Below, piece by piece: positions 49,501 to 55,960 of a stretch of DNA of 64,000 bases. The DNA comes from Sipunculus nudus (lineage: Eukaryota; Annelida; Sipuncula; Golfingiida; Sipunculidae): NCBI GenBank assembly GCA_026874595.1, contig CM049316.1, forward strand, positions 59,221,676 to 59,285,675, in the 5' to 3' direction. The notes under the pieces are model-generated. The model ran no database searches and was not told where the DNA came from. It worked only from the letters and a program-made list of their open reading frames with translations. Position 1 is the first letter of the stretch. Every line of letters starts with the position of its first letter. A program made the translations under genes and the position numbers.

Positions 49501-51249
49501 TAAGTGCCACCCAAACATGGTTTCATGCTGAAGAAACCTATACAGGCTCTTTGAAGACTGCACGATGCCAGCCAACAGAAATCATGCATTATTCATACCT
49601 GAAACCTTCCAGAAGCCAAGCAAAGCCTTGTGACTGCGTCACCCAAGCCAGTTTGGTAGTTTTATATATGTTTAAGTCAAAATTTAAACACATATAGGTT
49701 TTAGGCACTTTTGATGCCTAAAACATGCCTAAAACCTGTTTTAGGCAGGGCAGTTTTAACCAGGTTATAACCTATGTTTAAAACCTTCCTGTCTAAAACT
49801 TGCCAACCCAGCCCATATATAATCACCAGAGAATGCTTTATAGCTCCTCATAGCATGTAGGCGATGGCCTAATTTTGACAATTCATTTTTAACTTGATGG
49901 GGATGATTTTGTTCAAGTATAAGTTGCGCATATTTGATAATCAGAAAAAAAACTCTTTAATTCATAATAACGTCCATGGAGGGAGGAAAATGGCTTTATT
50001 TTTAGAGTTCATTTTCAACTTTTAACATTGGATTTTTTTTGCCAGTTTTAGGATATGGTGTATCGAGTATGAACAATGGAGAATTTTATCTGATTTCTCT
50101 GAAAGGAACACACACACACTTATTGTTCATCTGGTCAGCACATACATTGATAGCAAGGACACAAAATATGCACATCTTACACATACATCATCTATTATGA
50201 CAAGATAACAGAATGAAGCTCTGTTTCCATTCATCCGTAAATCTTGTACGTCGGATCCCTCTTTTTAAGATGAACTGTTTCCATATGTCCGTTTTAACGT
50301 GCTCCGCATGGGTATCCGCAAAAACTGACAGCATCGAAACAGATCGGTGAGCGATTCATATATTGACTATATATAGACCTTTTTCCTGCCTGTCCTTGCA
50401 GTTTCAAATGGGGCTCGTTAAAGGTTATCCGCAAGAAAAACGTACGCACTTATGGAAGGTTTTTGCAGACCGCGCACTATAGATCGTACGTACGTCTTTT
50501 GCGGATATGTTCTTTTGCAGATACATGGAAAAAGCTTAAAAACAAAACGAAAAAATATGTTTCGACAACTTTATTCACACAAATATCAATGGAACAAGAC
50601 ATTAATAATGTCAATATATTAACTGATGATTGAGCAAAGATATTAACTGATGACTAAGCACCTAAATTTATGGACCGTGTTAACACGATATTCTGGCGGG
50701 AAATATTGGCATGCAGTGGGTTTCCGCCCGGAGGTTGCATTTCTATATAACACAGGAAGTCAGACCCCCGTCGCACGAAGCACTCTGTTATAATATATAT
50801 TACATTAAAAACCCCAAAAAAACTCTAAACATTTTTTTTCTCTATCCCCATCAAATTTATCACTCTCTAAAGTATATGTGATATATTAAACTTAAAGCTA
50901 CTGATTATAAAGTCGCTCCAAAACAACACACTAACACAAAGTGTGGTCTGTGACAGAAACGTTCATGAAAAATATTATATAATTAAAAAAAAAATAATCT
51001 TTGTAAATTCATGATGATCCTCAAATGAATTTTGATATGTTCTTTAATCAACAATAGCCATAAGGAAAGGTATATCAATACACAGAATTCTTCTGAAAAT
51101 CATTCCCACCATCTGTCAATGAAAAGTGACAAATTCCTAATCAAAACAAACCCAACCACGCAGCCATGGGCGATAATAAGATAAATTACTAACCGGACAA
51201 GTTTCTTCCTCTCAGGCTGATTATCACCACCCTCCTGGACGCTGCACAT
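21108..51249 (-). CDS. CTU2: Cytoplasmic tRNA 2-thiolation protein 2 (CTU2/NCS2), split gene
   Basis: CTU2 works with CTU1 in the cytosol to put sulphur on the wobble uridine (U34) of tRNAs for Lys, Glu and Gln, using the sulphur carrier URM1. Thirteen minus-strand exons with GT donors, AG acceptors and consistent phases join into about 433 codons. Visible in order: a start MCSVQEGG like the vertebrate MCQVGED; two CxxC pairs (C24/C27 and C42/C45); a degenerate PP-loop FAFSGGPAS (about 73-80) in place of the catalytic SGGxDS of CTU1; PYHLVALEQ (about 138-146); LTAKEELIHQLR (about 193-204); IIGDTGTRLA (about 221-230); DVTILRPLREFTSKEVAMYN (about 258-277); and a late CALC (341-344) with CYGC (404-407). 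The human protein is about 515 residues, so a last exon is still missing. Introns are 0.4-6.8 kb and full of repeats; no exon is broken. Confidence 0.93.
21287..23276 (+). repeat. Family 1-ended element with a non-tandem interior, copy C
   Basis: Left end GGGACCCATGGGTCACTGTG with CTCAGCTGA (21309-21317); right end TCAGCTGAG (23261-23269) followed by CTAAAAA. The interior is AT-rich and unlike the tandem cores at 338 and 39020. It is collinear with 28150-30667 over nearly its whole length, including a G-run (22441-22460) and the segment around CACCTGTCACAGCAGAGGAT. It lies in the CTU2 intron, about 120 bases from exon 13. Confidence 0.8.
23277..24670 (+). repeat. 17-bp minisatellite with 119-bp higher-order repeat
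   Basis: 23280-23930 is a head-to-tail array of a 17-bp monomer near CCTCTCTATTACAGAAG. From about 23994 the monomers diverge into a block of seven (7 x 17 = 119 bp) that is itself repeated: the landmark ATGTA(C/A)AC(A/T)CCTCTG begins exactly at 23994, 24113, 24232, 24351, 24470 and (as ATGTAAACTCC) 24589. Because 17 is not a multiple of three and the monomer lacks stops in these frames, long apparent proteins with 17-residue periodicity appear. They are not genes. Confidence 0.95.
24786..25470 (+). repeat. Dispersed repeat, family 2, fuller copy
   Basis: The left part matches 12388-12680. It continues into TGACCTTTGA-type units (25070-25300) and ends GACGGATGGACAGACAGGAT then TATAGGGCACCTGCTTATTC, like 14950-14990. 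So the left module at 12388 and the right module at 14205 are pieces of one longer element type. Confidence 0.7.
25668..25874 (-). CDS. CTU2: CTU2 exon 12
   Basis: Acceptor CTTTCAG, donor GTATGT. Encodes 69 residues: SQLDTDVGDSSALAATLFSQ, a variable acidic linker, and QLTTGLCYGCQVLVRDM, matching the LCYSCRVNMKD tail motif. A dispersed repeat begins about 20 bases upstream of the acceptor. Confidence 0.92.
25893..26500 (+). repeat. Dispersed repeat, family E, plus-strand copy
   Basis: Collinear with the reverse complement of 37300-37880: CCTGATTTTTCGC, GACATACTTGCCAAA, TTTATCCTCCTTGG, CAGCTCTTGAT and TATTATGACGTCA in the same order. It starts with GTCAGTTCCAC, a degraded form of the TAGTCTGTTCCAC terminus. 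It lies within CTU2 intron 11, close to exon 12. Confidence 0.75.
26967..27030 (-). CDS. CTU2: CTU2 exon 11
   Basis: Acceptor CTGACAG, donor GTAAGC. Encodes KTADKLEINIKTDSSKMCAL CQ, with the first half of the C-terminal Cys-pair ribbon; equivalent to RTSEKL ... CLLCMCALD in human. Confidence 0.9.
28432..28500. repeat. (CATA)n/(TA)n microsatellite
   Basis: Short CATA tetranucleotide run followed by a pure TA run within copy D. Confidence 0.95.
28604..28626. repeat. Poly-G tract
   Basis: A long uninterrupted G-run. Related G-runs occur at 22441-22460, 29826-29840 and 47856-47872. Such tracts are prone to polymerase slippage and G-quadruplex formation. Confidence 0.9.
31840..33655 (+). repeat. 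Hairpin-ended tandem element, family H
   Basis: The left end ACTAGATGTGTCAGAACGAC is followed by two small hairpins (GTGTC/GACAC and GCCCC/GGGGC). The core is about eight units of 160-185 bp with landmarks AAAAGTAGGTCAACTGGGA, CGAACTCGATCTGTAACTGG and AATATCTGCAGGCATTG. The right end is a GGAC microsatellite (33590-33612) followed by ACTAGATGCCCCGGCCACTT, which folds into a long hairpin (TGCCCC-GCCAC / GTGGC-GGGGCA). The order (hairpin, tandem core, microsatellite, hairpin) is the same as in family 1 but the sequence is unrelated. It lies in CTU2 intron 10. Confidence 0.85.
32868..33148. mobile_element. Short insertion inside the family H element
   Basis: The tandem unit is interrupted after CTGTAACTGG and resumes at ATATCTGCAAACACACC. 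The intervening 280 bases are unrelated to the repeat and contain small palindromes (GCCGCCTGCGGC, CGTAAGCG/CGCTTACG). This suggests a nested insertion of another small element. No target duplication is obvious. Confidence 0.45.
33849..33940 (-). CDS. CTU2: CTU2 exon 10
   Basis: Acceptor TTTTGCAG, donor GTGAGA. Encodes AGVHASINQLTEQFVNGLQA EFPATVSKIC, matching the KASIHRLMEAF ... LQTQFPSTVS segment. Confidence 0.93.
34640..35045 (+). repeat. Dispersed repeat, family X, copy 1
   Basis: Begins near CAGCATGTCAGCAGCTGATG, passes CATGTTCAATCATCAGTAAG and ends near ACTGATCATCAGTTCC. It matches the reverse complement of 37890-38290 and, more weakly, 8320-8450. The ends are partly inverted (CTGATGATCAGT / ACTGATCATCAG), as in a MITE. 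Confidence 0.6.
35103..35184 (-). CDS. CTU2: CTU2 exon 9
   Basis: Acceptor TTCACAG, donor GTAGGT. Its first base completes the Arg codon from exon 8. It then encodes EFTSKEVAMYNRISGMTPVF and SPSVNTK, matching DHTLKEVAFYNRLFSVPSVF of human CTU2. Confidence 0.95.
35603..35652 (-). CDS. CTU2: CTU2 exon 8 (50-base microexon)
   Basis: Acceptor GTTTGTAG, donor GTAAAA. Encodes TFADSRHCDVTILRPL plus two bases, like GFSDERHGDVVVVRPM. It lies about 90 bases from the inverted-repeat element at 35742-36264. It was found by phase and family match because it is too short for simple frame searches. Confidence 0.92.
35742..36264. mobile_element. MITE-like element with long terminal inverted repeats
   Basis: Left end CTATAGTCTGTTCCAC (35742-35757) and right end GTGGAACAGACTATAG (36249-36264) are perfect inverted repeats. 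They extend to about 43 bp with a few mismatches through AGGGTGCCCATT/AATGGGCACCCT. The length of 523 bp and lack of a protein frame fit a non-autonomous DNA transposon. The ends are consistent with a TA target duplication, although the palindromic TATA makes this ambiguous. It lies in CTU2 intron 7 next to exon 8. Confidence 0.8.
36895..37030 (-). CDS. CTU2: CTU2 exon 7
   Basis: Acceptor TTTTCAG, donor GTAAGT. Encodes VAHKLGISKVIIGDTGTRLA then GVTQGRGAHISLET, matching the human KVMTGDSCTRLA ... LGRGAFLAWDT region, the second conserved half of the nucleotide-binding-like fold. Confidence 0.95.
37300..37880 (-). repeat. Dispersed repeat, family E, minus-strand copy
   Basis: Inverted copy of 25893-26500. 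The end at 37860-37875 is GTGGAACAGACTATAG, the same terminus as the MITE at 35742-36264, which ties family E to that transposon group. A 141-codon plus-strand frame (37107-37532) runs partly through it and is regarded as chance. Confidence 0.7.
37890..38290 (-). repeat. Dispersed repeat, family X, copy 2
   Basis: The reverse complement matches 34640-35045 (GCAACTGATGATCAATTATT, then CATGCTCAGTCATCAGTAAA). It lies between the family E repeat and CTU2 exon 6. Confidence 0.6.
38370..38542 (-). CDS. CTU2: CTU2 exon 6
   Basis: Acceptor TTCAACAG, donor GTATAC. Encodes AMDLVRSSSSGASDKPDELL, a variable linker, and then NCKTLTAKEELIHQLR, which matches SVRTLTAKEELLQTLR. The linker after exon 5 is shorter than in vertebrates. 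A missed small exon between 38542 and 42600 is possible but not required by phase. Confidence 0.92.
39020..41474 (+). repeat. Composite tandem-core element, family 1, copy 2
   Basis: Same left module as copy 1 (GACCCATGGGTCATGACACT, with CTCAGCTGA at 39042-39050), then type A units, the CATAGTATCCGCAAAACTTC linker and type B units. It ends at GCTCAGATGACTTTCAGTCA then GCTAAGCTAAAAA. It has fewer units than copy 1 and no GACGGACA microsatellite tail. A/B order and linker are preserved between copies 36 kb apart, so the A-linker-B composite is the unit that moves or is duplicated. Confidence 0.8.
41475..42599. other. CTU2 intron 5 segment
   Basis: 41479-41495 carries GGTGGAACAGAGTATAG, a near match to the family E terminus. 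41530-41770 is a short dispersed element of the GTGGTC/GTGGTT type ending in TGTTCCACTGTATTTA. The rest is AT-rich intron. Confidence 0.45.
42600..42709 (-). CDS. CTU2: CTU2 exon 5
   Basis: Acceptor GTTACAG, donor GTAAGG. Encodes an acidic helix then GFMEQSGLPYHLVALEQ, equivalent to QATGFPWHVVALEEV in human. It ends on a codon boundary. The open frame extends past both splice sites, but those extensions have no family similarity. Confidence 0.93.
42775..43385. other. CTU2 intron 4 segment
   Basis: No gene. 42860-43110 reads like a dispersed repeat fragment (GTGCTCAGAGAGCACAGACCTC inverted GTGCTC/GAGCAC near its start). Confidence 0.35.
43386..43446 (-). CDS. CTU2: CTU2 exon 4
   Basis: Acceptor CATTGCAG, donor GTAAGA. 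Encodes GLSKRAKKKLRFQPTMVYIE plus one base; this matches the KRLRFVAGVIFVDE strand of human CTU2. Confidence 0.92.
44085..44560 (+). repeat. Tandem repeat rich in TCAAGGTCA half-sites
   Basis: Four or so units of about 100-120 bp, each with a version of TTTGACCTTGAAGAT and GATCAAGGTCACTGG. The first unit has TGACCTTGA (44148-44156) facing TCAAGGTCA (44166-44174). TCAAGGTCA is the extended half-site of ERR/SF-1-type nuclear receptors; whether it is used is unknown. Confidence 0.6.
45428..45720. mobile_element. 293-bp MITE with 20-bp perfect terminal inverted repeats
   Basis: AAAGGTATGGTTCTCAGGCA at 45428-45447 and its exact reverse complement at 45701-45720. Inside are GATGCGGGGGT repeats near the right end. 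No protein frame. Flanking poly-A on the left and poly-T on the right obscure any target duplication. It lies in CTU2 intron 3, about 100 bases from exon 3. Confidence 0.8.
45820..45958 (-). CDS. CTU2: CTU2 exon 3 (degenerate PP-loop)
   Basis: Acceptor TTTTGCAG, donor GTATAT. Encodes the second CxxC half (RTCF), HKFRSAFGKSR, and the nucleotide-binding-like FAFSGGPAS. The Asp-Ser of a catalytic PP-loop (SGGxDS) is replaced by Ala-Ser, as expected for the non-catalytic CTU2 subunit. Confidence 0.95.
46546..46617 (-). CDS. CTU2: CTU2 exon 2
   Basis: Acceptor TTTCAG, donor GTAAAT. Encodes RDVQKCMKCDETPFIIIREG DPFC, with the first zinc-ribbon-like CxxC pair. It resembles the QKCVKC ... FCRDCF segment of the human protein. 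Confidence 0.92.
46640..47800. other. CTU2 intron 1 segment
   Basis: AT-rich DNA with no recognised gene or repeat. An 85-codon minus-strand frame at 47453-47710 has no splice or family support. Confidence 0.4.
47801..48076. mobile_element. Fold-back element with nested inverted repeats
   Basis: Outer ends GATCCTAG (47801-47808) and CTAGGATC (48069-48076). Inner arms ACTGATCACGTG (47844-47855) followed by a G-run and TTGCAGG, mirrored by CCTGCAA, a C-run and CACGTGATCAGT (47987-47998). The facing poly-G and poly-C tracts would pair in a long hairpin. CACGAAG/CTTCGTG also recurs near both ends. Confidence 0.7.
48236..49811. mobile_element. hAT-like non-autonomous transposon, 1576 bp
   Basis: Flanked by an 8-bp direct repeat CCCATATA at 48228-48235 and 49812-49819. 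The left end starts CAGGGTTGG and the right end is CCAACCCAG, giving CAGGGTTGG/CTGGGTTGG inverted ends. An 8-bp target duplication and CAGGG-type ends are the hallmarks of the hAT superfamily. Both ends carry clustered subterminal AACCTGCCTAAAA/TTTTAGGCAGG repeats, as hAT elements often do. No transposase is visible; a 108-codon plus-strand frame inside (49371-49697) has no hAT motif. It lies in CTU2 intron 1. Confidence 0.8.
50218..50540. mobile_element. MITE-like element with imperfect inverted ends
   Basis: Left end CTCTGTTTCCATTCATCCGT; right end, read in reverse, CTTTTTCCATGTATCTGCAA. Interior copies of TATCCGCAAA/TTTGCGGATA and CGTACG face each other, so the whole segment is roughly palindromic. 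It is in CTU2 intron 1, about 700 bases downstream of exon 1. Confidence 0.55.
51194..51249 (-). CDS. CTU2: CTU2 exon 1 (start codon exon)
   Basis: Begins with ATG at 51249-51247 and encodes MCSVQEGGDNQPERKKLV plus two bases. It ends in phase 2 before a GTTAGT donor. The Met-Cys opening and the phase match to exon 2 support this start. Confidence 0.85.
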
Positions 51250-51719
51250 GTTTGATTTCAGATATTTATGCACAAAAAAACAAACATAAAATAAATGTTT
51301 GTATATAACTTCAGAAAAAGATAGATTTCTTAAGCTATTTATCAGTGTCGTCAGCCTGCACTAACTGCAGATGTCACGGTAAATTAATATCATTCGTATC
51401 TTTCATATACTGGATTTTCCACGATTTTCTATGACACAAAGGGTTTGCTCTTGGAATAAAGTTAGTAATATTGTAGGGCATATGTTTTCATGGACGGTGA
51501 ACTGTCAGAATGCCACGAATAACTTATTTTATTTTAATGTATATGTTTAGGAATTTAATAATTATTTTAAAGGATTTTTTGGGAGGAAATATTGTAAAAT
51601 ATTTGTATTTAATAACAATGATTGCCGCGTATTGCACATAAAGAAAATAAAGACAAGTTCTTATGGACTGCCAAAACCTTTACTTCACCTTAAAGGATAC
51701 ATATAAGTTTGTATGTATT

Positions 51720-51913
51720 GTTTTTGCATGCACACGGGACACAGTGTGAGCATACGATGAACGCACACGGAACCAGCTTTTTTCACGCATATACGCACCA
51801 GCGCATAACTTGCACGTGGAAACAGTGATTTTTCTCATGCATATACGCTCAAACACATTTACGCACTTAGGAAGCAGAACTAATTTTTACACGCACTTAG
51901 GCACAAACGCATA

Positions 51914-51970
<57 letters not shown>

Positions 51971-52660
51971 TGCCAATATCAGCATTTGCTGAAAAAAATT
52001 CTTATCATAGTAAAACAGACTGATTAAGTAATCCTTTACATTCTAAACTATAATTTCTCCATTTCTTGTGTTGATTATGAAAATAATATTATCTCTAAAT
52101 TACTGTATATACAGAGTGAAAGAGTGATTATTTTGTAACATTAACATTTATAAATTTAGAATTAAACCAAATGAGCAATACAACACAGTTGAAGTAATTA
52201 TGACTGAGATATGATAGCTCATTGAGCAGTGCTAGATAGAGACACTCCCCCTCATCAGCCTGCAAGACCAGCCCAGCTGTTGCCTTTAGAGATCACAGTA
52301 TTTTTTCCTGGAATCATTGGTCCCAATAAGAACTATTCTCACATTAAATAAAATTAAATAACTTTGGAACTGGTTGTCATATTTCCTTCATTTAAAAAAT
52401 CTATTATGATCCTGAAATAATAAGCTGTCCAGTGACTTTTTTAATAAAAAAAAAACAATTTTGAGTTATTTTACTGATATTCCTCTATATGCACATTGAA
52501 ACACAGGCTATTTTTCATGCATGTAGGCTTACGCACAAAAGCAAGGAAACACGGTCGTTTTTCAGACATATACGCCTAAACGCACATACACGTACACGGA
52601 ATCACAGCTATATTTTCACGCATATTTGGAAAAACGCATATACACGCACATAGTTTTATA
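51720..52660. repeat. ACGCA-type degenerate tandem repeats in two blocks
   Basis: 51730-51915 and 52500-52650 share a unit of about 45-50 bp with TTTTTCACGCATATACGC, ACGCACA and CACGGAANCA. The blocks are separated by a TA tract and about 530 bp of unique AT-rich DNA. They lie upstream of the CTU2 start and between it and the HSP70 duplication. Confidence 0.7.
51916..51968. repeat. (TA)n microsatellite
   Basis: Pure TA run next to an ACGCA repeat block, about 670 bases upstream of the CTU2 start codon. Confidence 0.95.
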
Positions 52661-53401
52661 TCGGGTTGTTCTGACCAGTGTCTTCGGTACTCCAGGTTCG
52701 GATCTGTTCTTTAGGTTAATTACCGGGTTCGTGGAATCAACTTCCTTGGATACAAATCCTAACGACAGATCATAAATATCAAAGGAACAGTGATTGTATA
52801 CTGGTGGTTAAAATTAACAGGTACAAAAGAAGCAAATTAAAAAAAAAATAAAAGGGATATTTTGGAAGTTTTTAATTGTATCCTCTCTCTCTCTCTCTGA
52901 CAAAGTATTAACTTTCACCACCACTTTACTAACGATACACCACAGCCTTAGATATAACGCTTGCCATGTTCCACAATACTATAGATAATATTTGAATGGG
53001 ACTCGGGATATAGATCCATGGATCGGGAGAGAAAGAATCCAGACAGACTTTTTTTTCGAGAATGCGCACTGCCCAAATGGGTCGTCTACAAGGTTCGGGT
53101 CCAGCAGCACAGATTTTATCAAATGAAGCCAAACATAACCCATAAAACCCGAGAGGAATTTCACCATTAAAGATAAGATAAGACAGATTTTTTACTAGGA
53201 ATCATCAAAGATATAACAATTACAATCTTTTTTGTCGACATAAAAGACCAAAACATTGTGTCAATTTTTGCCGACTGGTGGCACTAGTGAGATGGGAAAC
53301 GTCGATCTTACAGCAACAGCTTCTTTTAACACACACCCACACACACACACACACACTTACTGGATTGCAAATCAAATAAACAACCAGTATGAAACAAACG
53401 T

Positions 53402-53407
53402 TTTATT
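53402..53407 (-). terminator. Polyadenylation signal of the minus-strand HSP70
   Basis: AATAAA on the minus strand, in the position matching the signal of the plus copy at 59992-59997, about 290 bases past the ancestral stop. Confidence 0.75.
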
Positions 53408-53691
53408 AAGAAAATAATTTATGATGCACATTTTATACAAATGGTACAAATATTGAAGATTTTATACAATGTCAGAAGGTATCATAGCAAGGGCCAAAAT
53501 AAATGAAAAACACTGAAACAAAATGCATATTTTATGCCCCATTTATATAAAAGTACGTAAACATTTGTGCGTATTTGTCTAAAAATGAACATATCATACA
53601 AAATAAATAGGCCATACTGCATTTATCTAAAATCAAAACATTTTACATAAATGTATTTATATGCACAACTTGTAGGACATATTGCAATTAT

Positions 53692-53731
53692 TTAATCGAC
53701 TTCCTCAACAATGGGCCCGCCAGCTGTTTGA
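53692..53731 (-). pseudogene. Out-of-frame remnant of the HSP70 C-terminal EEVD tail
   Basis: Sequence downstream of the premature stop keeps the ancestral frame, ending Glu-Glu-Val-Asp then TAA, and is nearly identical to 59650-59695 in the plus copy. Little change has accumulated, so the frameshift is recent or an artefact. Confidence 0.8.
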
Positions 53732-55594
53732 CTACCCCGCAGAGGACCCTGACTGTCCGTGTAATTTGGCCATGATTGGGCTGCACACTTTCTGCAGCTC
53801 CTGCAGTCTTTGGTCGTATTCGTCTTTGCTGGCCCCGGTCTGCTGGTCCAGCCAGTCCTGTACCTCGGAGCACTTCCTCAGTACTGTCTCTTTGTCCTCG
53901 GAGGACACCTTAGACTCTCCTTCTTCCATTGCCTGCTTGTACCTGAACACATAACTTTCTAGAGTGTTCCTGGCCTCCACCAGCTGGCTCTGCCGTTCGT
54001 CCTCGTCTTTATATTTCTCGGCATCTGCCACCATGCGGTCAATTTCCTCCTTTGACAAACGTCCGCGGTCGTTTTTGATACATATCTTCTCACTGCGCCC
54101 GGTGCTCTCGTCTTTAGCTGACACGTTCAGAATGCCGTTGGCGTCAATATCGAACGAGACCACAATTTTAGGGACGCCCCTGGGCGCGGGAGGGATACCA
54201 GTCAGATTAAAGCTTCCCAGCAAGTTGTTGTCACGTGTCATGGCGCGTTCACCCTCGTACACCTGAATGGTGACAGCTGGCTGGTTGTCGCTGTATGTCG
54301 TAAAAGTGTTGTCGGCTTTACAAGGAATACGGGAATTCCGTTCTATCAGTTTGGTCATGACACCTCCCGCCGTTTCAATTCCCAGCGACAGTGGCGCCAC
54401 GTCCACCAGCAGAAGGTCATTGACCTTATCGTCCTTTACCCCTGACAGTACAGCTGCTTGAACGGCGGCGCCATAAGCCACGGCCTCATCTGGATTGATG
54501 CTTCTGTTTAGTTCACGACCTCCCATGAAATCCTGAAGCAACTTCTGGATGCGCGGGATACGGGTGCTGCCACCTACCAGAACCACGTCGTGAATCTGTG
54601 ACTTGTCCATTTTAGCATCTCTCAGTGCCTTCTCCACAGGTTCTAATGTACCACGGAATAAATCGGAGCACAAATCCTCAAATCTAGCACGTGTAATGTT
54701 GGTGTAAAAGTCAATTCCTTCATACAGAGAGTCCACCTCTATATTAGCCTGTGTGCTGCTGGACAAGGTTCTCTTGGCGCGCTCACACGCCGTTCTCAGG
54801 CGGCGGATGGCTCGGGGGTTGGTGCTTATATCTTTCTTGTATTTACGGCGAAATTCCTGCATAAAATGGTTGACTAACCTGTTATCAAAATCTTCACCGC
54901 CAAGATGCGTGTCTCCCGCTGTAGAGCGCACTTCAAACAGGGAACCTTCATCAATGGTCAGTATAGACACATCAAATGTCCCTCCACCCAGGTCAAACAC
55001 AAGCACGTTCCTCTCTCCTTTCAGGTTTTTGTCCAGACCGTACGCCAGAGCTGCTGCCGTGGGTTCGTTGATAATCCTTAATACTTTGAGTCCTGCGATG
55101 GCGCCGGCGTCTTTGGTGGCCTGACGTTGGGCATCATTGAAGTAAGCGGGGACCGTGATGACGGCTTCCGTCACCGGCTGCCCCAGGTAAGCCTCGGCTG
55201 TTTCTTTCATTTTGGTCAGCACCATGGAGCTGACCTCTTCTGGAGCCAGTGTCTTATTCTCACCTTTATACTGGACACTGATACGTGGCTGGCCGCCTTG
55301 GTTTACCACTTTAAATGGCCAATGTTTCATATCACTCTGTACTGTGTCGTCGTTGAATTTACGCCCGATCAGTCGCTTGGCGTCAAAAATAGTGTTCTGT
55401 GGGTTCATGGCCACTTGGTTCTTGGCGGCGTCTCCGATGAGCCGCTCGGAATCTGTGAAGGCCACATAGCTGGGCGTGGTCCTGTTTCCCTGGTCATTTG
55501 CGATAATTTCTACTTTACCATGCTGGAACACACCCACACATGAGTAAGTCGTGCCCAGGTCTATGCCGATTGCTGTAGACTTTCCACTAGCCAT
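53732..55594 (-). CDS. HSP70: HSP70, inducible type, C-terminus truncated by a frameshift
   Basis: Cytosolic/nuclear ATP-dependent chaperone; intronless as in stress-inducible HSP70 genes. 620 residues from ATG at 55594-55592, where [10 protein letters not shown] matches the paralogue; the GTG three codons upstream is not used. Visible signatures: IDLGTTYS (11-18), [12 protein letters not shown] (about 205) and [14 protein letters not shown] (about 342), then the substrate-binding domain and helical lid. The last codons read GQSGSSAG and stop at TAG (53734-53732). Compared with the plus copy there is one extra base (G at 53739 on the plus strand). Past it, codons for EEVD still stand at 53706-53695 followed by TAA (53694-53692). 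The protein as written therefore lacks the EEVD that binds TPR co-chaperones. A sequencing error beside a C-run is possible. Confidence 0.95.
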   Translation of the reverse strand: MASGKSTAIGIDLGTTYSCVGVFQHGKVEIIANDQGNRTTPSYVAFTDSERLIGDAAKNQVAMNPQNTIFDAKRLIGRKFNDDTVQSDMKHWPFKVVNQGGQPRISVQYKGENKTLAPEEVSSMVLTKMKETAEAYLGQPVTEAVITVPAYFNDAQRQATKDAGAIAGLKVLRIINEPTAAALAYGLDKNLKGERNVLVFDLGGGTFDVSILTIDEGSLFEVRSTAGDTHLGGEDFDNRLVNHFMQEFRRKYKKDISTNPRAIRRLRTACERAKRTLSSSTQANIEVDSLYEGIDFYTNITRARFEDLCSDLFRGTLEPVEKALRDAKMDKSQIHDVVLVGGSTRIPRIQKLLQDFMGGRELNRSINPDEAVAYGAAVQAAVLSGVKDDKVNDLLLVDVAPLSLGIETAGGVMTKLIERNSRIPCKADNTFTTYSDNQPAVTIQVYEGERAMTRDNNLLGSFNLTGIPPAPRGVPKIVVSFDIDANGILNVSAKDESTGRSEKICIKNDRGRLSKEEIDRMVADAEKYKDEDERQSQLVEARNTLESYVFRYKQAMEEGESKVSSEDKETVLRKCSEVQDWLDQQTGASKDEYDQRLQELQKVCSPIMAKLHGQSGSSAG

Positions 55595-55775
55595 TTTGAT
55601 CACTTAATATAAAATTGAATTATCTTCAATCGTTACGTTGTTTGTAACTTACAGTGAACCACTTCTTGAGTTGTGTATGGTGCTCGCTTGGCCCTTGTCT
55701 GTATAATATGAGTATCTTCTGATGGCTTCACTCTGCTTGTTTCTTATTAAACTGACGGGTCTGACAAGAATTCCG

Positions 55776-55783
55776 TTTATATA
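55776..55783 (-). promoter_or_regulatory. TATA box of the minus-strand HSP70
   Basis: TATATAAA on the minus strand, about 185 bases upstream of the ATG. A transcription start near 55750 and a 5' UTR of about 150 bases would follow. Confidence 0.75.
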
Positions 55784-55827
55784 TTCTCCTGTTAAGAAAT
55801 TCCAGAAGACAGGAGAGCGTTCTTTCC

Positions 55828-55847
55828 ATTGGTTGTTCCATGACCAA
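55828..55847. promoter_or_regulatory. CCAAT boxes of the minus-strand HSP70
   Basis: ATTGG at 55828-55832 and CCAAT at 55843-55847 flank TTCCATG. A TTTTACGTCA (CRE-like) follows at 55851-55860. They lie 50-85 bases upstream of the TATA box. Confidence 0.5.
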
Positions 55848-55878
55848 TCGTTTTACGTCAGCATTCTGGGCGGACCCT

Positions 55879-55891
55879 GAATGTTCTCGAA
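55879..55891. promoter_or_regulatory. Heat-shock element, perfect three-unit
   Basis: GAATGTTCTCGAA: GAA-nn-TTC-nn-GAA, the HSF1 trimer site, about 100 bases upstream of the minus-strand TATA box. A weaker TTCCAGAA lies at 55800-55807, closer to the TATA. Confidence 0.85.
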
Positions 55892-55960
55892 CGCCCGAGT
55901 AGGCAGCGCCATCTGTGAACTGTGCATGTGGGCCACAGATGATGCTCATCTCCATCTAGT

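Larger units (their letters stand above)
52680..55960 (-). repeat. Left arm of the HSP70 inverted duplication
   Basis: Reverse complement of 57430-60790. Matching pairs beyond the coding sequence include GTGGAATCAACTTCCTTGGA with GAGGAAGTTGATTCCTCGAA, the CT/GA tract, GTGGTGTATCGTTAG, CGAGTCCCAT, AAATTCCTCTCGG, GCCACCAGTCGG, the GT tract and the whole 3' UTR. Coding parts are nearly identical; 3' flanks are perhaps 75-85% alike; promoters are clearly diverged. Confidence 0.88.

Noticed and set aside
49371-49697. 108-codon frame inside the hAT-like element as a possible transposase
   Set aside because: Far too short and without the hAT dimerisation or catalytic motifs.
55595-55603. Upstream GTG as the start of the minus-strand HSP70
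   Set aside because: The paralogue starts at the aligned ATG and HSP70 proteins begin close to the IDLGTTYS motif; a GTG start adds three residues without support.
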